DNA of 64,000 nucleotides from an uncultured Bacteroidota bacterium (GTDB lineage Bacteria; Bacteroidota; Bacteroidia; Chitinophagales; Chitinophagaceae): assembly GCA_903851465.1 (NCBI GenBank), contig CAINOI010000013.1, positions 1 to 64,000 of the forward strand. Direction: 5' to 3'. The position numbers were made by a program, and so were the translations under genes. The first letter of the stretch is position 1. Every line of letters begins with the position of its first letter. This document shows positions 50,470 to 60,065 of this stretch, piece after piece. Under the pieces are notes generated by a model that saw nothing but the letters and a program-made list of their open reading frames with translations, was not told where the DNA came from and did no database searches.

Positions 50470-51621
50470 TTACCGTCGGAACAATACTTTAATGGCAGCA
50501 GGCAGGAAAATTTGCGTTGGAAGACTAACCATAATGCGGATGTCCTCTATCATGGTAGATGTATTAGATAAGAATTTAAATACAGTGGCTGCATCATTCT
50601 TTTTGAAAATGCGTGCAAAAATTTCATCTCCGGCCATTTTCTTATGTTCAAGAATATACAATAATACAGCATCGTAAAAATGATGTCTTGTGTGGTGCAC
50701 GGCAGCATTTAAAGATTGATTCAACTTTAATTGACTAACAATTTGTTGCGTTTGCTGTTGGATAAATTGAAACGCATAACCGGTACTTGCCTTGACTGCA
50801 TCCCCCATTGTCCCTATTGAAATAACATTTCCTGTTCTTGATGTCATTTTTTTTGTCGTCATTGGAATAGCACCTTGTTCAGTATGTACAATGGAATAGG
50901 CTATCCCTTTATAATGCGCTTCCATATAGGCATTCAACACAAGATCATACTCGGCAGTTTCTAAAATCGTAGGAGAAAATAAAGTATATTCTACCAATGC
51001 TTTTTTATCTGTTAAAGGAAGCAAATACATAAAAGCTGTTGCGTCCATTTGAGGCACATTAAAATCCATTAATCTAGCAACACGCTCATCAAATATTGGG
51101 GCATCAAAAACAGGCGTATTAAATTCCACTACGATGCCTTTAAAATGCTGCCAAAGTGCAGATTGAATCCGGTCTCCATGGATACTTGAAAATACGAAGT
51201 CTGCATTGGCTGCACCGCCATCCCAATTAACCCTTGCACCACCATGAGTTGCATCAATACTTAAGATTTTTGAGGCAACCCATTCCACATTGTCAAAACC
51301 TTTTGCAAAAGCACTAATGTATTGGTAAAAATCAATGCCTTGAATCATCTTATATTCAAAAGGTGCCGTTGGCAATGATCGTTGAAAGTCCCCTTTTAGC
51401 ACTTCAATATTGGACCACTTTTTACAAACAATAGATTCAAAGGGTCCGGCTATATCTTCCCAAAAACACCAGGTACGATCGTTCCCTTTATTAAAATTGG
51501 CATCTACCACCAATATCTTTTTTTTGCTTAAGATAGGATCCTGCAATAAATGGTATAACAAAGAATAGCCGGCGCAACCAGCACCGGCTATTATGTAATC
51601 ATATTTATTTTCGGTTTGCAA
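50470..51621 (-). CDS. crtY: Lycopene beta-cyclase (CrtY type)
   Basis: YDYIIAGAGCAGYSLLYHLL...NDRTWCFWED; in crt cluster. Confidence 0.92.
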   Translation of the reverse strand: MQTENKYDYIIAGAGCAGYSLLYHLLQDPILSKKKILVVDANFNKGNDRTWCFWEDIAGPFESIVCKKWSNIEVLKGDFQRSLPTAPFEYKMIQGIDFYQYISAFAKGFDNVEWVASKILSIDATHGGARVNWDGGAANADFVFSSIHGDRIQSALWQHFKGIVVEFNTPVFDAPIFDERVARLMDFNVPQMDATAFMYLLPLTDKKALVEYTLFSPTILETAEYDLVLNAYMEAHYKGIAYSIVHTEQGAIPMTTKKMTSRTGNVISIGTMGDAVKASTGYAFQFIQQQTQQIVSQLKLNQSLNAAVHHTRHHFYDAVLLYILEHKKMAGDEIFARIFKKNDAATVFKFLSNTSTMIEDIRIMVSLPTQIFLPAAIKVLFRR

Positions 51622-51625
51622 TGGA

Positions 51626-52096
51626 CTAACCGTTATTTTGAATCATTTCGTCACGTCTTACTTTGTCCCAATATTTTTTGGCTACAATCAACATCCCAAA
51701 ACTTTCACTCTCTTCTTTGCCTAAGTGTTTATGATGCATTTTATGTGCCCAACGAATCGCTTTGATATATCTATTATTAGATTTTGTAAACCATTTGATT
51801 CTTTGGTGTATAATCACTTCGTGTACAATAAAATAAGCAAATCCATACATTGCTACACCTGTTCCAATACCTGATAACCATGGCATGGCATTGAATGTAC
51901 CATAAAAAATACAGGCCATACTAGGAATAGCAAAAATCAAAAAGAAGGCATCGTTTTTTTCAAAAAAATGTCCAGTAGGTTGATGATGATCTTCATGTAG
52001 ATACCATAAAAACCCATGCATGACATATTTATGTGTTAACCAAGTAACACCTTCCATAATGGCAAAAGTCAATAACATAGAAATTAAGAAAATCAT
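51626..52096 (-). CDS. crtZ: Beta-carotene hydroxylase
   Basis: His-box protein: HKYVMHGFLWYLHEDHH...HEVIIHQRIKWF...RWAHKMHHKHLGKEESESFGML. Confidence 0.92.
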   Translation of the reverse strand: MIFLISMLLTFAIMEGVTWLTHKYVMHGFLWYLHEDHHQPTGHFFEKNDAFFLIFAIPSMACIFYGTFNAMPWLSGIGTGVAMYGFAYFIVHEVIIHQRIKWFTKSNNRYIKAIRWAHKMHHKHLGKEESESFGMLIVAKKYWDKVRRDEMIQNNG

Positions 52097-52123
52097 AAAG
52101 AAAGGTTTAAGAATACAAAGGTA

Positions 52124-52966
52124 CTATAACAAATTTAAGCTTGCTCTAATTTTTGCTTTGAATACAATAAATAATTTACCATAATCGGGTATCCTAATTC
52201 TAGTGCTTAATAACGCCCCGTGGTTAGTCTGTTTAATCTTATTAAATAAAGCATAATAGTATTTAAACGCAACATATACCCCAAAACGACAATGTAGCGG
52301 CAGGGCTTTAATACCCTCTAAAGCTGCATCAAAATCAGCTTGAATATCCGCTTCTATAATTTGCTTATCCGCCAAACTAAAATTGCTAAAATCACAATTT
52401 GGAAAATACATACGCTCCATACCCACAAAATCAGCTTTGATGTCTCTTAAAAAATTCACTTTCTGGAAAGCAGCACCTAAGCTTTGTGCAGCAGGTTTCA
52501 ATGTTTCATATTGCCCTTCATCCCCATTGCAAAATATTTTAAGACACATTAAGCCAACCACTTCGGCACTTCCAAAAATGTATTGATTGTAACTAGCTTC
52601 GTCATGTGACTGTTGAGAAAGATCCATCTCCATGCTATATAAAAAAGCATCTAACAAACTCCTATCGATTTTGAATTGATTGTAGGTTAATTGAAAACGA
52701 TGTAAGATTGGATTTAAACTGATTCCATTGTCCAATGCAGCGTAAGTATCTGCCTTAAATGCAGCTAGTAATGTTGCTTTGTCGTACTCATGAAAAGTAT
52801 CTACAATTTCATCTGCAAATCGCACAAATCCATAAATATCATAAATAGGTTGATGCAGCGACTTGTCTAATAATCCAATAGCAGAAGAAAAACTAGAACT
52901 ATACAGTAAAGTAGTGTACTTGCTACTTTGTGCGGTGACTTCGTTGTATAATGTTAATGAAGACAT
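52124..52966 (-). CDS. crtB: Phytoene/squalene synthase family (phytoene synthase)
   Basis: YGFVRFADEIVDTF...GAAFQKVNFLRDIKADF. Confidence 0.93.
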   Translation of the reverse strand: MSSLTLYNEVTAQSSKYTTLLYSSSFSSAIGLLDKSLHQPIYDIYGFVRFADEIVDTFHEYDKATLLAAFKADTYAALDNGISLNPILHRFQLTYNQFKIDRSLLDAFLYSMEMDLSQQSHDEASYNQYIFGSAEVVGLMCLKIFCNGDEGQYETLKPAAQSLGAAFQKVNFLRDIKADFVGMERMYFPNCDFSNFSLADKQIIEADIQADFDAALEGIKALPLHCRFGVYVAFKYYYALFNKIKQTNHGALLSTRIRIPDYGKLFIVFKAKIRASLNLL

Positions 52967-52972
52967 ACTGAA

Positions 52973-54475
52973 TTATGCTTTATGTTTTTGATCTACAAGC
53001 TTCGCCACCACTTCCCCACTGATTAAACTTGGTGGCACGCCCGGACCAGGAACTGTTAATTGACCAGTGTAATATAAGTTATTTACTTTTTTACTTTTAC
53101 AACTTGGTTTTAAATTTGCTGTTTGCATCAAGGTATTGGCTAAACCATATGCGTTACCTCTAAAGGAATGATAGTCTTCTTTGAATTCCTTCACTGCAAA
53201 TGAACGCTTATAGACAATGGAACTTCGAATAGATTGACCAATGCGTTCTTCGAATCTTTGAATGATCATCTCGAAATATTGATCTCTAATCTCTTCGGTA
53301 TCCCCTTCTAAACCTGCTGCAATTGGGATCAATAAAAATAAATTCTCACAGCCTTCTGGTGCCACAGTTGGATCTGTTACAGAAGGTGCACTTGCATAGA
53401 ATAATGGTCTAGTAGGCCATTTAGGATCAGTGTATATTTCATGTCCATGCAATCCAAAATCAGTATCAAAAAATAATTGATGGTGCAATACACCCTCTAA
53501 TTTTTTATTTAACCCTACATAATATAATAAGGAACTTGGTGCCATCACCCTGCTATCCCAATAAGCAACTGAATAAGATTGGTATGCTGGTGCTAATAAT
53601 TTGGTTTCAATATGATGGTAATCGCCTGCACCAATCAACACATCCATCGTGTATTGTTGGTTTTCGCCTGTTGCATTTTTTAAAGTATGCACCGCAACTG
53701 CTTTACCAGACTGCACTTCGATCGAAGTTACCTCCTCCCCTAATTTAAATTGCACACCCAAAGAAATAGCTAAATCATACATCCCTTGTACAATACTATA
53801 CATACCAAATTCTGGATACCAGGTACCACCTTTGATATCTGCATAATTCATCAAGCTATATAAAGCGGGTGTTTTTTCTGGTAGTGCTCCTAAAAATAAT
53901 ACTGGAAACTCCATCAAAGATTGAATAGATGGGTGTTTGAAAAATTTAGCAACATGTTTTTTCATCGATTGAAAAACATCTAATTTAAAAACACCTTTCA
54001 CTAAATCCATGTCCAAGAATTCTGTCAATGACAGTCCTGGATTATGCACCAACTTTCCAACACCAACATCGTATTTGAATTTGGCTTCTGCCATAAAAGC
54101 ATCTAATGCTTTGGCTGCGCCTGGTTCTACCGACTCTAATAAATTTTGTAATTCGATGTAATTAGCGGGAATATCCCAACCTTCTTTTTCAAAATAAACC
54201 CTGTAAGAAGGATCCAACCTTTTAAGTGCGTAGTAATCACTTACTTTTCTTCCAAAGGAATTAAAATACCTTTCAAAAATATCTGGCATCCAATACCAAC
54301 TAGGACCCATGTCAAATGTAAATCCTTCTGCTTTAAACTTTCTTGCTCTACCACCAGGAAGATCGTGTTTTTCAATCACTGTAACTTCCCAACCCATTTT
54401 TGCTAAGAAACTTGCGGCAGACAAACCTGCAAAACCCGCTCCAATAACAATTACTTTTTTTGATGTCGATGACAT
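52973..54475 (-). CDS. crtI: Phytoene desaturase
   Basis: VIVIGAGFAGLSAASFLAKMGWEVTVIEKHDLPGGRARKF...; C-terminal GPGVPPSLISGEVVA. Confidence 0.95.
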   Translation of the reverse strand: MSSTSKKVIVIGAGFAGLSAASFLAKMGWEVTVIEKHDLPGGRARKFKAEGFTFDMGPSWYWMPDIFERYFNSFGRKVSDYYALKRLDPSYRVYFEKEGWDIPANYIELQNLLESVEPGAAKALDAFMAEAKFKYDVGVGKLVHNPGLSLTEFLDMDLVKGVFKLDVFQSMKKHVAKFFKHPSIQSLMEFPVLFLGALPEKTPALYSLMNYADIKGGTWYPEFGMYSIVQGMYDLAISLGVQFKLGEEVTSIEVQSGKAVAVHTLKNATGENQQYTMDVLIGAGDYHHIETKLLAPAYQSYSVAYWDSRVMAPSSLLYYVGLNKKLEGVLHHQLFFDTDFGLHGHEIYTDPKWPTRPLFYASAPSVTDPTVAPEGCENLFLLIPIAAGLEGDTEEIRDQYFEMIIQRFEERIGQSIRSSIVYKRSFAVKEFKEDYHSFRGNAYGLANTLMQTANLKPSCKSKKVNNLYYTGQLTVPGPGVPPSLISGEVVAKLVDQKHKA

Positions 54476-54479
54476 GAAT

Positions 54480-54980
54480 TTAATATCGTTGAATTTTTTG
54501 CTTTAAAATTTTTCTAGCAAAGTGAATTCTACTTTTGATTGTACCAAGAGGCTCATCTAGTGCTTCAGCAATTTCATTGTATTTATAACCTTCGTAGTAT
54601 AAATTAAATGGCGTTCTAAATAACTCTGGCAAATCATGTATGAATTGATTTACTTCCTTCAAATTTAAGTTAGTTATTCCATCATTCACCACCTTATTGA
54701 AAGTTTGATCGATTAAAAAATCGTTCGGGCTATTATCCAACACAGTTGATTGCTTGGCTTTACGACGATAATCATTGATAAAAATATTACGCATGATGGT
54801 ATACAACCAGGCTTTAATATTGGTTCCTACATTGTACTTGTCTTTATTTGAAATCGCTCTGTAAAGTGTGTCTTGGAACAAATCCTTAGCAGACTCATGA
54901 TCCTTGGTAAGATTGATTGCAAATGGTCTTAAAAACTCCGCATTTTCGGTCAATAATAAGCTGAATTCTGCGTTTGACAT
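54480..54980 (-). CDS. ECF-type RNA polymerase sigma factor
   Basis: DLFQDTLYRAISNKDKYNVGTNIKAWLYTIMRNIFINDYRR; region 4 GYKYNEIAEALDEPLGTIKSRIHFARKIL; 5 nt from crtI. Confidence 0.94.
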   Translation of the reverse strand: MSNAEFSLLLTENAEFLRPFAINLTKDHESAKDLFQDTLYRAISNKDKYNVGTNIKAWLYTIMRNIFINDYRRKAKQSTVLDNSPNDFLIDQTFNKVVNDGITNLNLKEVNQFIHDLPELFRTPFNLYYEGYKYNEIAEALDEPLGTIKSRIHFARKILKQKIQRY

Positions 54981-54983
54981 ACA

Positions 54984-55021
54984 ATTATGTTTAATGTTTG
55001 AGGAATAAAGTTAAACATAAT
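54984..55021. promoter_or_regulatory. Inverted repeat 1 upstream of ECF sigma-crt operon: ATTATGTTTAA-N16-TTAAACATAAT
   Basis: 11-bp perfect arms read directly; core TGTTTAA-N16-TTAAACA. Confidence 0.8.
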
Positions 55022-55036
55022 AATTTGAGAAAAGTA

Positions 55037-55078
55037 CATTTTTGTTTAATTATTTTAAATAAATATTAAACAAAAATG
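55037..55078. promoter_or_regulatory. Inverted repeat 2 upstream of ECF sigma-crt operon: CATTTTTGTTTAAT-N14-ATTAAACAAAAATG
   Basis: 14-bp perfect arms read directly; same core TGTTTAA-N16-TTAAACA as repeat 1. Confidence 0.85.
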
Positions 55079-55210
55079 CCTGAGGTAGATGAAATTTTGG
55101 CTCTAAGATCTATAATGCATTGTTATAGAGTGACTTAGGTGTACAGCACAAACGCTAGCATACACTATATTGAATGTGATATTGAGGAAGGATGTGGAAG
55201 GTTCTTATCC

Positions 55211-56089
55211 TTAAATCTCTTGTAAAAAGGCAATGGTCTCGGACAAGCTTCGCTTCAAATGGATATTTGGAGAGATTTTACCCTTGTACTCTTGGATCAA
55301 TTGACCTGATAAAATGATAGGAATCTGCTGATTGATGGTCGCTAAATTGGTAAAGAATTTATCCAATTTAAAGTTTCTAGCAGGCATTGTAATATGACAG
55401 TATAAATAATCGACTTTTTTGAATTCAGTTAAGTATTTCAAGTCAACCATTGGTACATTGGTACCTAAATAATCTACATAAATACCTTTTTGTTTCAATA
55501 GGAAATGCACATACAATAAACCCAATTCGTGGTATTCGCCCTCTGGAAGGAATAATACGATTCTCTTAGTATAATTTAACAATGGCGTTAGACGTTCAAT
55601 CCCTAAAATGATTTTTTGACGTACAATATTGGTAGCCAAGTGTTCTTGTGCAGGGTTGATATGATTGGTTACCCAAAGAATACCTACACGCTCCAAATAA
55701 GGGAAGATGATTTCGTTGATTGCTTTTTCAATCCCTTTTTGTCCGATGTATAAATCTAATTGGCGTTCAAAAGCAACCATATTTAAGCTCACCATTTCTT
55801 TGATTAAGGCATTCACCACGCGCTCTTTTTGAGCATCTAGTTGGCTTAAGGCCATGATCTTTTCTTCCATTTGCTCAGAAGACATCTTGTCTATATGAGA
55901 AATCTTAAAACCGTATTTATTTAATAAGGAAACGTTTAAAATCACCTTCAATTCATCTGCAGAATAAGACCTGATATTGGTCTCGGTTCTTTGAGGTTGC
56001 AAAAAATTATAGCGCTGCTCCCATATACGAATGGTGTGCGCTTTAATTCCAGAAATTTTCTCTAAATCCTTGATTGTATAAGATGACAT
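55211..56089 (-). CDS. MerR-family regulator with cobalamin-binding domain (CarH/LitR-type)
   Basis: MerR HTH YTIKDLEKISGIKAHTIRIWEQRYNFLQPQRTETNIRSYS; Wx9EH motif WVTNHINPAQEH; ExHxxG motif EYHELG. Confidence 0.93.
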   Translation of the reverse strand: MSSYTIKDLEKISGIKAHTIRIWEQRYNFLQPQRTETNIRSYSADELKVILNVSLLNKYGFKISHIDKMSSEQMEEKIMALSQLDAQKERVVNALIKEMVSLNMVAFERQLDLYIGQKGIEKAINEIIFPYLERVGILWVTNHINPAQEHLATNIVRQKIILGIERLTPLLNYTKRIVLFLPEGEYHELGLLYVHFLLKQKGIYVDYLGTNVPMVDLKYLTEFKKVDYLYCHITMPARNFKLDKFFTNLATINQQIPIILSGQLIQEYKGKISPNIHLKRSLSETIAFLQEI

Positions 56090-56199
56090 ACTACAAAAAC
56101 AACAATCTTGCGGAATAGTTCAATCTAAATTGAAATAAGTATTTTAAAATTACTTTTGTCTAACTATTAAAGTTTTTTATAACTTTTAAGTAAACAAAA

Positions 56200-57060
56200 C
56201 TACTTTTTCAACCCTCGTAGGTATTCCCCATAGCCACTTTTGGCGTATTTATCGGCTAAAACCAATAATTGTGCTTTGTCAATAAAGCCCATTCTAAAAG
56301 CCACTTCCTCTATGCAGCCTATCTTTTGACTTTGACGCTTCTCAATGACTCTAACAAATTCACAAGCATCCGCCAAGGATTCAAACGTGCCTGTATCCAA
56401 CCAAGCGGTACCTCTATTCATAATACCTACTTGTAATTGCTTTCGTTCTAGGTAAACTTTATTGACATCTGTAATTTCGTATTCGCCTCTTGGTGATGCA
56501 GGTATATTCTTCGCAATTTCAACCACATCGTTATCATAAAAATATAAACCAGGCACTGCGTAATTGGACTTAGGTGCTTTAGGTTTTTCTTCTAATGACA
56601 AGGCATTGTTATTTTCGTCAAACTCCACTACACCATATCTTTCTGGATCATTTACTTCGTAAGCAAATACCGCTGCACCTTCTACATCGTTGAATGATTG
56701 TACTAGTTTACTAAATCCTGCGCCATAAAAAATATTGTCTCCTAGTACCAACGCCACTTTATCTTTTCCAACAAAATCAGCACCTATTACAAAAGCTTGC
56801 GCTAGTCCATTTGGAACTGCTTGTACGGCATAACTAAATTGGCATCCTATTTCTGCACCATCTCCTAGTAATCTTTTAAACTGATCATTGTCTTCGGGTG
56901 TAGTGATTATCAATACTTCCTTGATACCTGCTAACATCAGTACAGACAATGGATAATAGATCATTGGCTTATCGTAGATAGGCATTAATTGCTTACTGAT
57001 ACCTTTGGTAATTGGATACAATCTTGTACCTGATCCACCTGCTAAAATAATTCCCTTCAT
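56200..57060 (-). CDS. rfbA: Glucose-1-phosphate thymidylyltransferase
   Basis: [46 protein letters not shown]. Confidence 0.97.
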   Translation of the reverse strand: MKGIILAGGSGTRLYPITKGISKQLMPIYDKPMIYYPLSVLMLAGIKEVLIITTPEDNDQFKRLLGDGAEIGCQFSYAVQAVPNGLAQAFVIGADFVGKDKVALVLGDNIFYGAGFSKLVQSFNDVEGAAVFAYEVNDPERYGVVEFDENNNALSLEEKPKAPKSNYAVPGLYFYDNDVVEIAKNIPASPRGEYEITDVNKVYLERKQLQVGIMNRGTAWLDTGTFESLADACEFVRVIEKRQSQKIGCIEEVAFRMGFIDKAQLLVLADKYAKSGYGEYLRGLKK

Positions 57061-57075
57061 AAGTATTTTTTTATT

Positions 57076-57627
57076 TTATAAAGAAGCCGCGTACTGCGCG
57101 AAGCTGCCTAATGTTTTGTCTTTTTCTGAAAATATCAATTCTGAAGTTGGTAATTGCCAATCAATATTTAAATCTGCATCGTTGTACATAATGCCCACTT
57201 CATTACCCGGCTCGTAAAACTTATCTACTTTATAAAAGAAAGTAGCATACTCACTTAACACCACAAATCCATGTGCAAATCCTGCTGGTACAAAAAATTG
57301 TTTACGGTTATCCGCTGTTAATTCAATGGCATAATGTTGTCCAAAACTTGGAGAGCCTTTTCTTAAATCCACAGCCACATCTAACACAGCACCTTCTAAT
57401 ACTCTAACCAATTTTGCTTGCGCTGCAGCACCTTTTTGCATGTGCAATCCTCTTAACACGCCTTTTGTTGATCTAGATTGATTGTCTTGTACAAACTCAA
57501 TGTCTAATCCTGTTGCGGCCTTAAAGTCCCTACTGTTATAGGTTTCAATAAAATAACCACGCGCATCGCCATGCACTTTTTCGTGTATAATAAAACAATC
57601 TTTCAATGGGGTCTGTTCTATAGTCAT
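57076..57627 (-). CDS. rfbC: dTDP-4-dehydrorhamnose 3,5-epimerase
   Basis: DARGYFIETYNSRDF...FVQDNQSRSTKGVLRGLHMQ...FVPAGFAHGFVVLSEYA. Confidence 0.97.
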   Translation of the reverse strand: MTIEQTPLKDCFIIHEKVHGDARGYFIETYNSRDFKAATGLDIEFVQDNQSRSTKGVLRGLHMQKGAAAQAKLVRVLEGAVLDVAVDLRKGSPSFGQHYAIELTADNRKQFFVPAGFAHGFVVLSEYATFFYKVDKFYEPGNEVGIMYNDADLNIDWQLPTSELIFSEKDKTLGSFAQYAASL

Positions 57628-58721
57628 TATCTGTTCGTATACATTTCGTTATAGTATTGTTGGTAGGCACCGCTCGTCACATTGGTCAACCACTCCTCGT
57701 TGGTCAAATACCAGTCAATCGTTTCGGCTAAGCCTTGTTCAAAAGTAACAGAAGGACTCCATCCTAATTCCTTGTTTAATTTTGTGGCGTCAATCGCATA
57801 ACGACGATCATGACCTGGACGATCTTTCACATAAGTGATCAAGCTTTCACTCTCTCCTTTTGCTCGACCCAACTTTTCATCCATCTGCGTGCACAATAAT
57901 TTCACTAGATCAATATTCGTCCATTCATTAAATCCTCCAATATTATAAGTGTCTGCGCGTTTGCCTTGGTGGAACACTAAATCAATTGCTCTGGCATGGT
58001 CTTTTACAAATAACCAATCACGCGTGTATAAACCATCTCCATAAACAGGTAATGGTTTTTTAGTGATGATATTATGAATGAATAAAGGAATCAATTTCTC
58101 TGGAAAATGGTTCGGACCATAGTTATTAGAACAGTTAGAAATCACGGTTGGTAAATGATAGGTCTCCCCATATGCTCTTACAAAATGGTCGCTCGCTGCT
58201 TTACTTGCAGAATACGGTGAATTTGGATCATACGGCGTGGTCTCAGTAAACAAACCTTCCTTACCTAAGCTTCCATACACTTCGTCTGTAGAAACATGGT
58301 AAAACAAATGATTTCTTTGACTATCCCAAGATCCATCATGCGCATTTTCATAACTCAAATCATCCTTCCAATATTCCTTCGCGGTATTTAATAAGTTCAC
58401 CGTACCAATCACATTCGTGTACACAAAATCCAATGGTGAAACAATACTTCTATCCACATGCGATTCTGCTGCTAAATGGATGACATCTGTGATAGCATGT
58501 TTTGTGAAAATTTCTTTCAATGCAGCAGCATCTAAAATATCAGCTTTTACAAAATGATAGTTCGCAGCATGCTCGATATCCTTTAAATTCTCTAGGTTGC
58601 CTGCATAGGTCAATGCATCTAAATTAAAAATCTGATATTCAGGGTATTTATTGACAAACAAACGCACCACGTGCGATCCAATAAAGCCTGCTCCTCCCGT
58701 AATTAAAATGTTCTTTTTCAT
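57627..58721 (-). CDS. rfbB: dTDP-glucose 4,6-dehydratase
   Basis: KNILITGGAGFIGSHVVRLFVNKYPEYQIFNLDALTYAGNLENL; ORF opens at 58727. Confidence 0.97.
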   Translation of the reverse strand: MKKNILITGGAGFIGSHVVRLFVNKYPEYQIFNLDALTYAGNLENLKDIEHAANYHFVKADILDAAALKEIFTKHAITDVIHLAAESHVDRSIVSPLDFVYTNVIGTVNLLNTAKEYWKDDLSYENAHDGSWDSQRNHLFYHVSTDEVYGSLGKEGLFTETTPYDPNSPYSASKAASDHFVRAYGETYHLPTVISNCSNNYGPNHFPEKLIPLFIHNIITKKPLPVYGDGLYTRDWLFVKDHARAIDLVFHQGKRADTYNIGGFNEWTNIDLVKLLCTQMDEKLGRAKGESESLITYVKDRPGHDRRYAIDATKLNKELGWSPSVTFEQGLAETIDWYLTNEEWLTNVTSGAYQQYYNEMYTNR

Positions 58722-58837
58722 GGTCAATTATGAGGCACAAAGATATTAATAACGACATATATATCAGAAAGTAATTTGACCTTAAATGGTGCATTAACCC
58801 AAGATTCTTACTACATTTAAATACTAAAGTGGACAAT

Positions 58838-59995
58838 ATGATACAAAAGGAAAGATATTATGCATTGGATGTTTTTAGAGGGGCAACCGTGGCCTTAATG
58901 ATTCTTGTAAACAACCCTGGTTCTTGGGGACATATTTTTAGTCCCTTAGCGCATGCTAGTTGGCATGGCTGCACACCTACAGACTTGGTTTTCCCGTTCT
59001 TTTTATTTGCAGTTGGTAACGCTATGGCTTTTGTGATGCCAAAATTTGAAAAAGGCACCCCGACTGATTTTTGGAAAAAAGTAGTTAAGCGAACGGCTAT
59101 GATTTTCTTAATTGGGTTGTTTTTAAATTGGAGTCCCTTTGTAAAATGGTCTGATGGACATTTAGTGGCAAAGACTTGGGAGAATATTCGCATTTTAGGC
59201 GTCTTACAAAGAATCGCTATCTGTTATTTTTTCGCATCCATCATTGTGTATTATGGTAAATCTAAATTGGCTTTTTATATTGGTGGGCTTATGCTGATTG
59301 CCTATTGGATGTTGTGTTTTTTATTAGGCACCCAAGGGCACCCTTATAGCTTGTCTGGATTTTTTGGCAATGCAATAGATCAAACTATTTTAGGCGTGAA
59401 CCATATCTACAAAGGCGAGGGCGTACCCTTTGATCCAGAAGGATTGATTAGCACCATTCCTGCCATTGTACAAGTGATTTTTGGATTTTTAGTGGGCGAA
59501 TACATTCAAGCAAAAGGCAAGAGTTTTGAAATGCTTGCACAATTATTACTAGCTGGTGTGGTATTGGTTTTAGCAGGATACATTTGGGATTTTAGTTTTC
59601 CTATCAATAAAAAAATATGGACCAGTAGTTATGTCTTGTATACTTCTGGCTTAGCAATCATTACTATTAGTGTACTCATTTATTTATTAGAATTTAAAAA
59701 CAGCAAAGGTAGATGGAGCCATTTCTTTGATGTATTTGGCAAGAACCCTTTATTCATTTTTGTACTCAGTGGATTTTTGCCAAGAGTATTGGCCTTATTA
59801 AGATGGGTCGACCATACAGATGAAAAAGGGGAACCAGTGTATACATCTTCCCTACCTTGGTTTTACCAACATATTTGTAAAGACATTTCAAGTGATTTAA
59901 GAGTAGGCTCTTTTGTATATGCCATCTGCTTTATTGCTTTCTTTGCAGTACTTGCAAACATCTTAGACAAGAAAAAAATATACATTAAAGTATAA
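58838..59995 (+). CDS. HGSNAT-like membrane acyltransferase (DUF5009 type)
   Basis: RYYALDVFRGATVALMILVNNPGSWGHIFSPLAHASWHGCTPTDLVFPFFLFAVG; ORF opens at 58829. Confidence 0.87.
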   Translation: MIQKERYYALDVFRGATVALMILVNNPGSWGHIFSPLAHASWHGCTPTDLVFPFFLFAVGNAMAFVMPKFEKGTPTDFWKKVVKRTAMIFLIGLFLNWSPFVKWSDGHLVAKTWENIRILGVLQRIAICYFFASIIVYYGKSKLAFYIGGLMLIAYWMLCFLLGTQGHPYSLSGFFGNAIDQTILGVNHIYKGEGVPFDPEGLISTIPAIVQVIFGFLVGEYIQAKGKSFEMLAQLLLAGVVLVLAGYIWDFSFPINKKIWTSSYVLYTSGLAIITISVLIYLLEFKNSKGRWSHFFDVFGKNPLFIFVLSGFLPRVLALLRWVDHTDEKGEPVYTSSLPWFYQHICKDISSDLRVGSFVYAICFIAFFAVLANILDKKKIYIKV

Positions 59996-60065
59996 GAGAC
60001 CGATTAGTCTATAGATAAAAAAGGAAGAAAGGAAAAAATAATTAACCCTTAAGCTCCTTCAGCAA

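Noticed and set aside
56156-56163. TTGTCTAA half-site upstream of the CarH-like gene, matching the TolC palindrome arm
   Set aside because: No partner TTAGACAA arm nearby; a single 8-mer in AT-rich DNA is expected by chance
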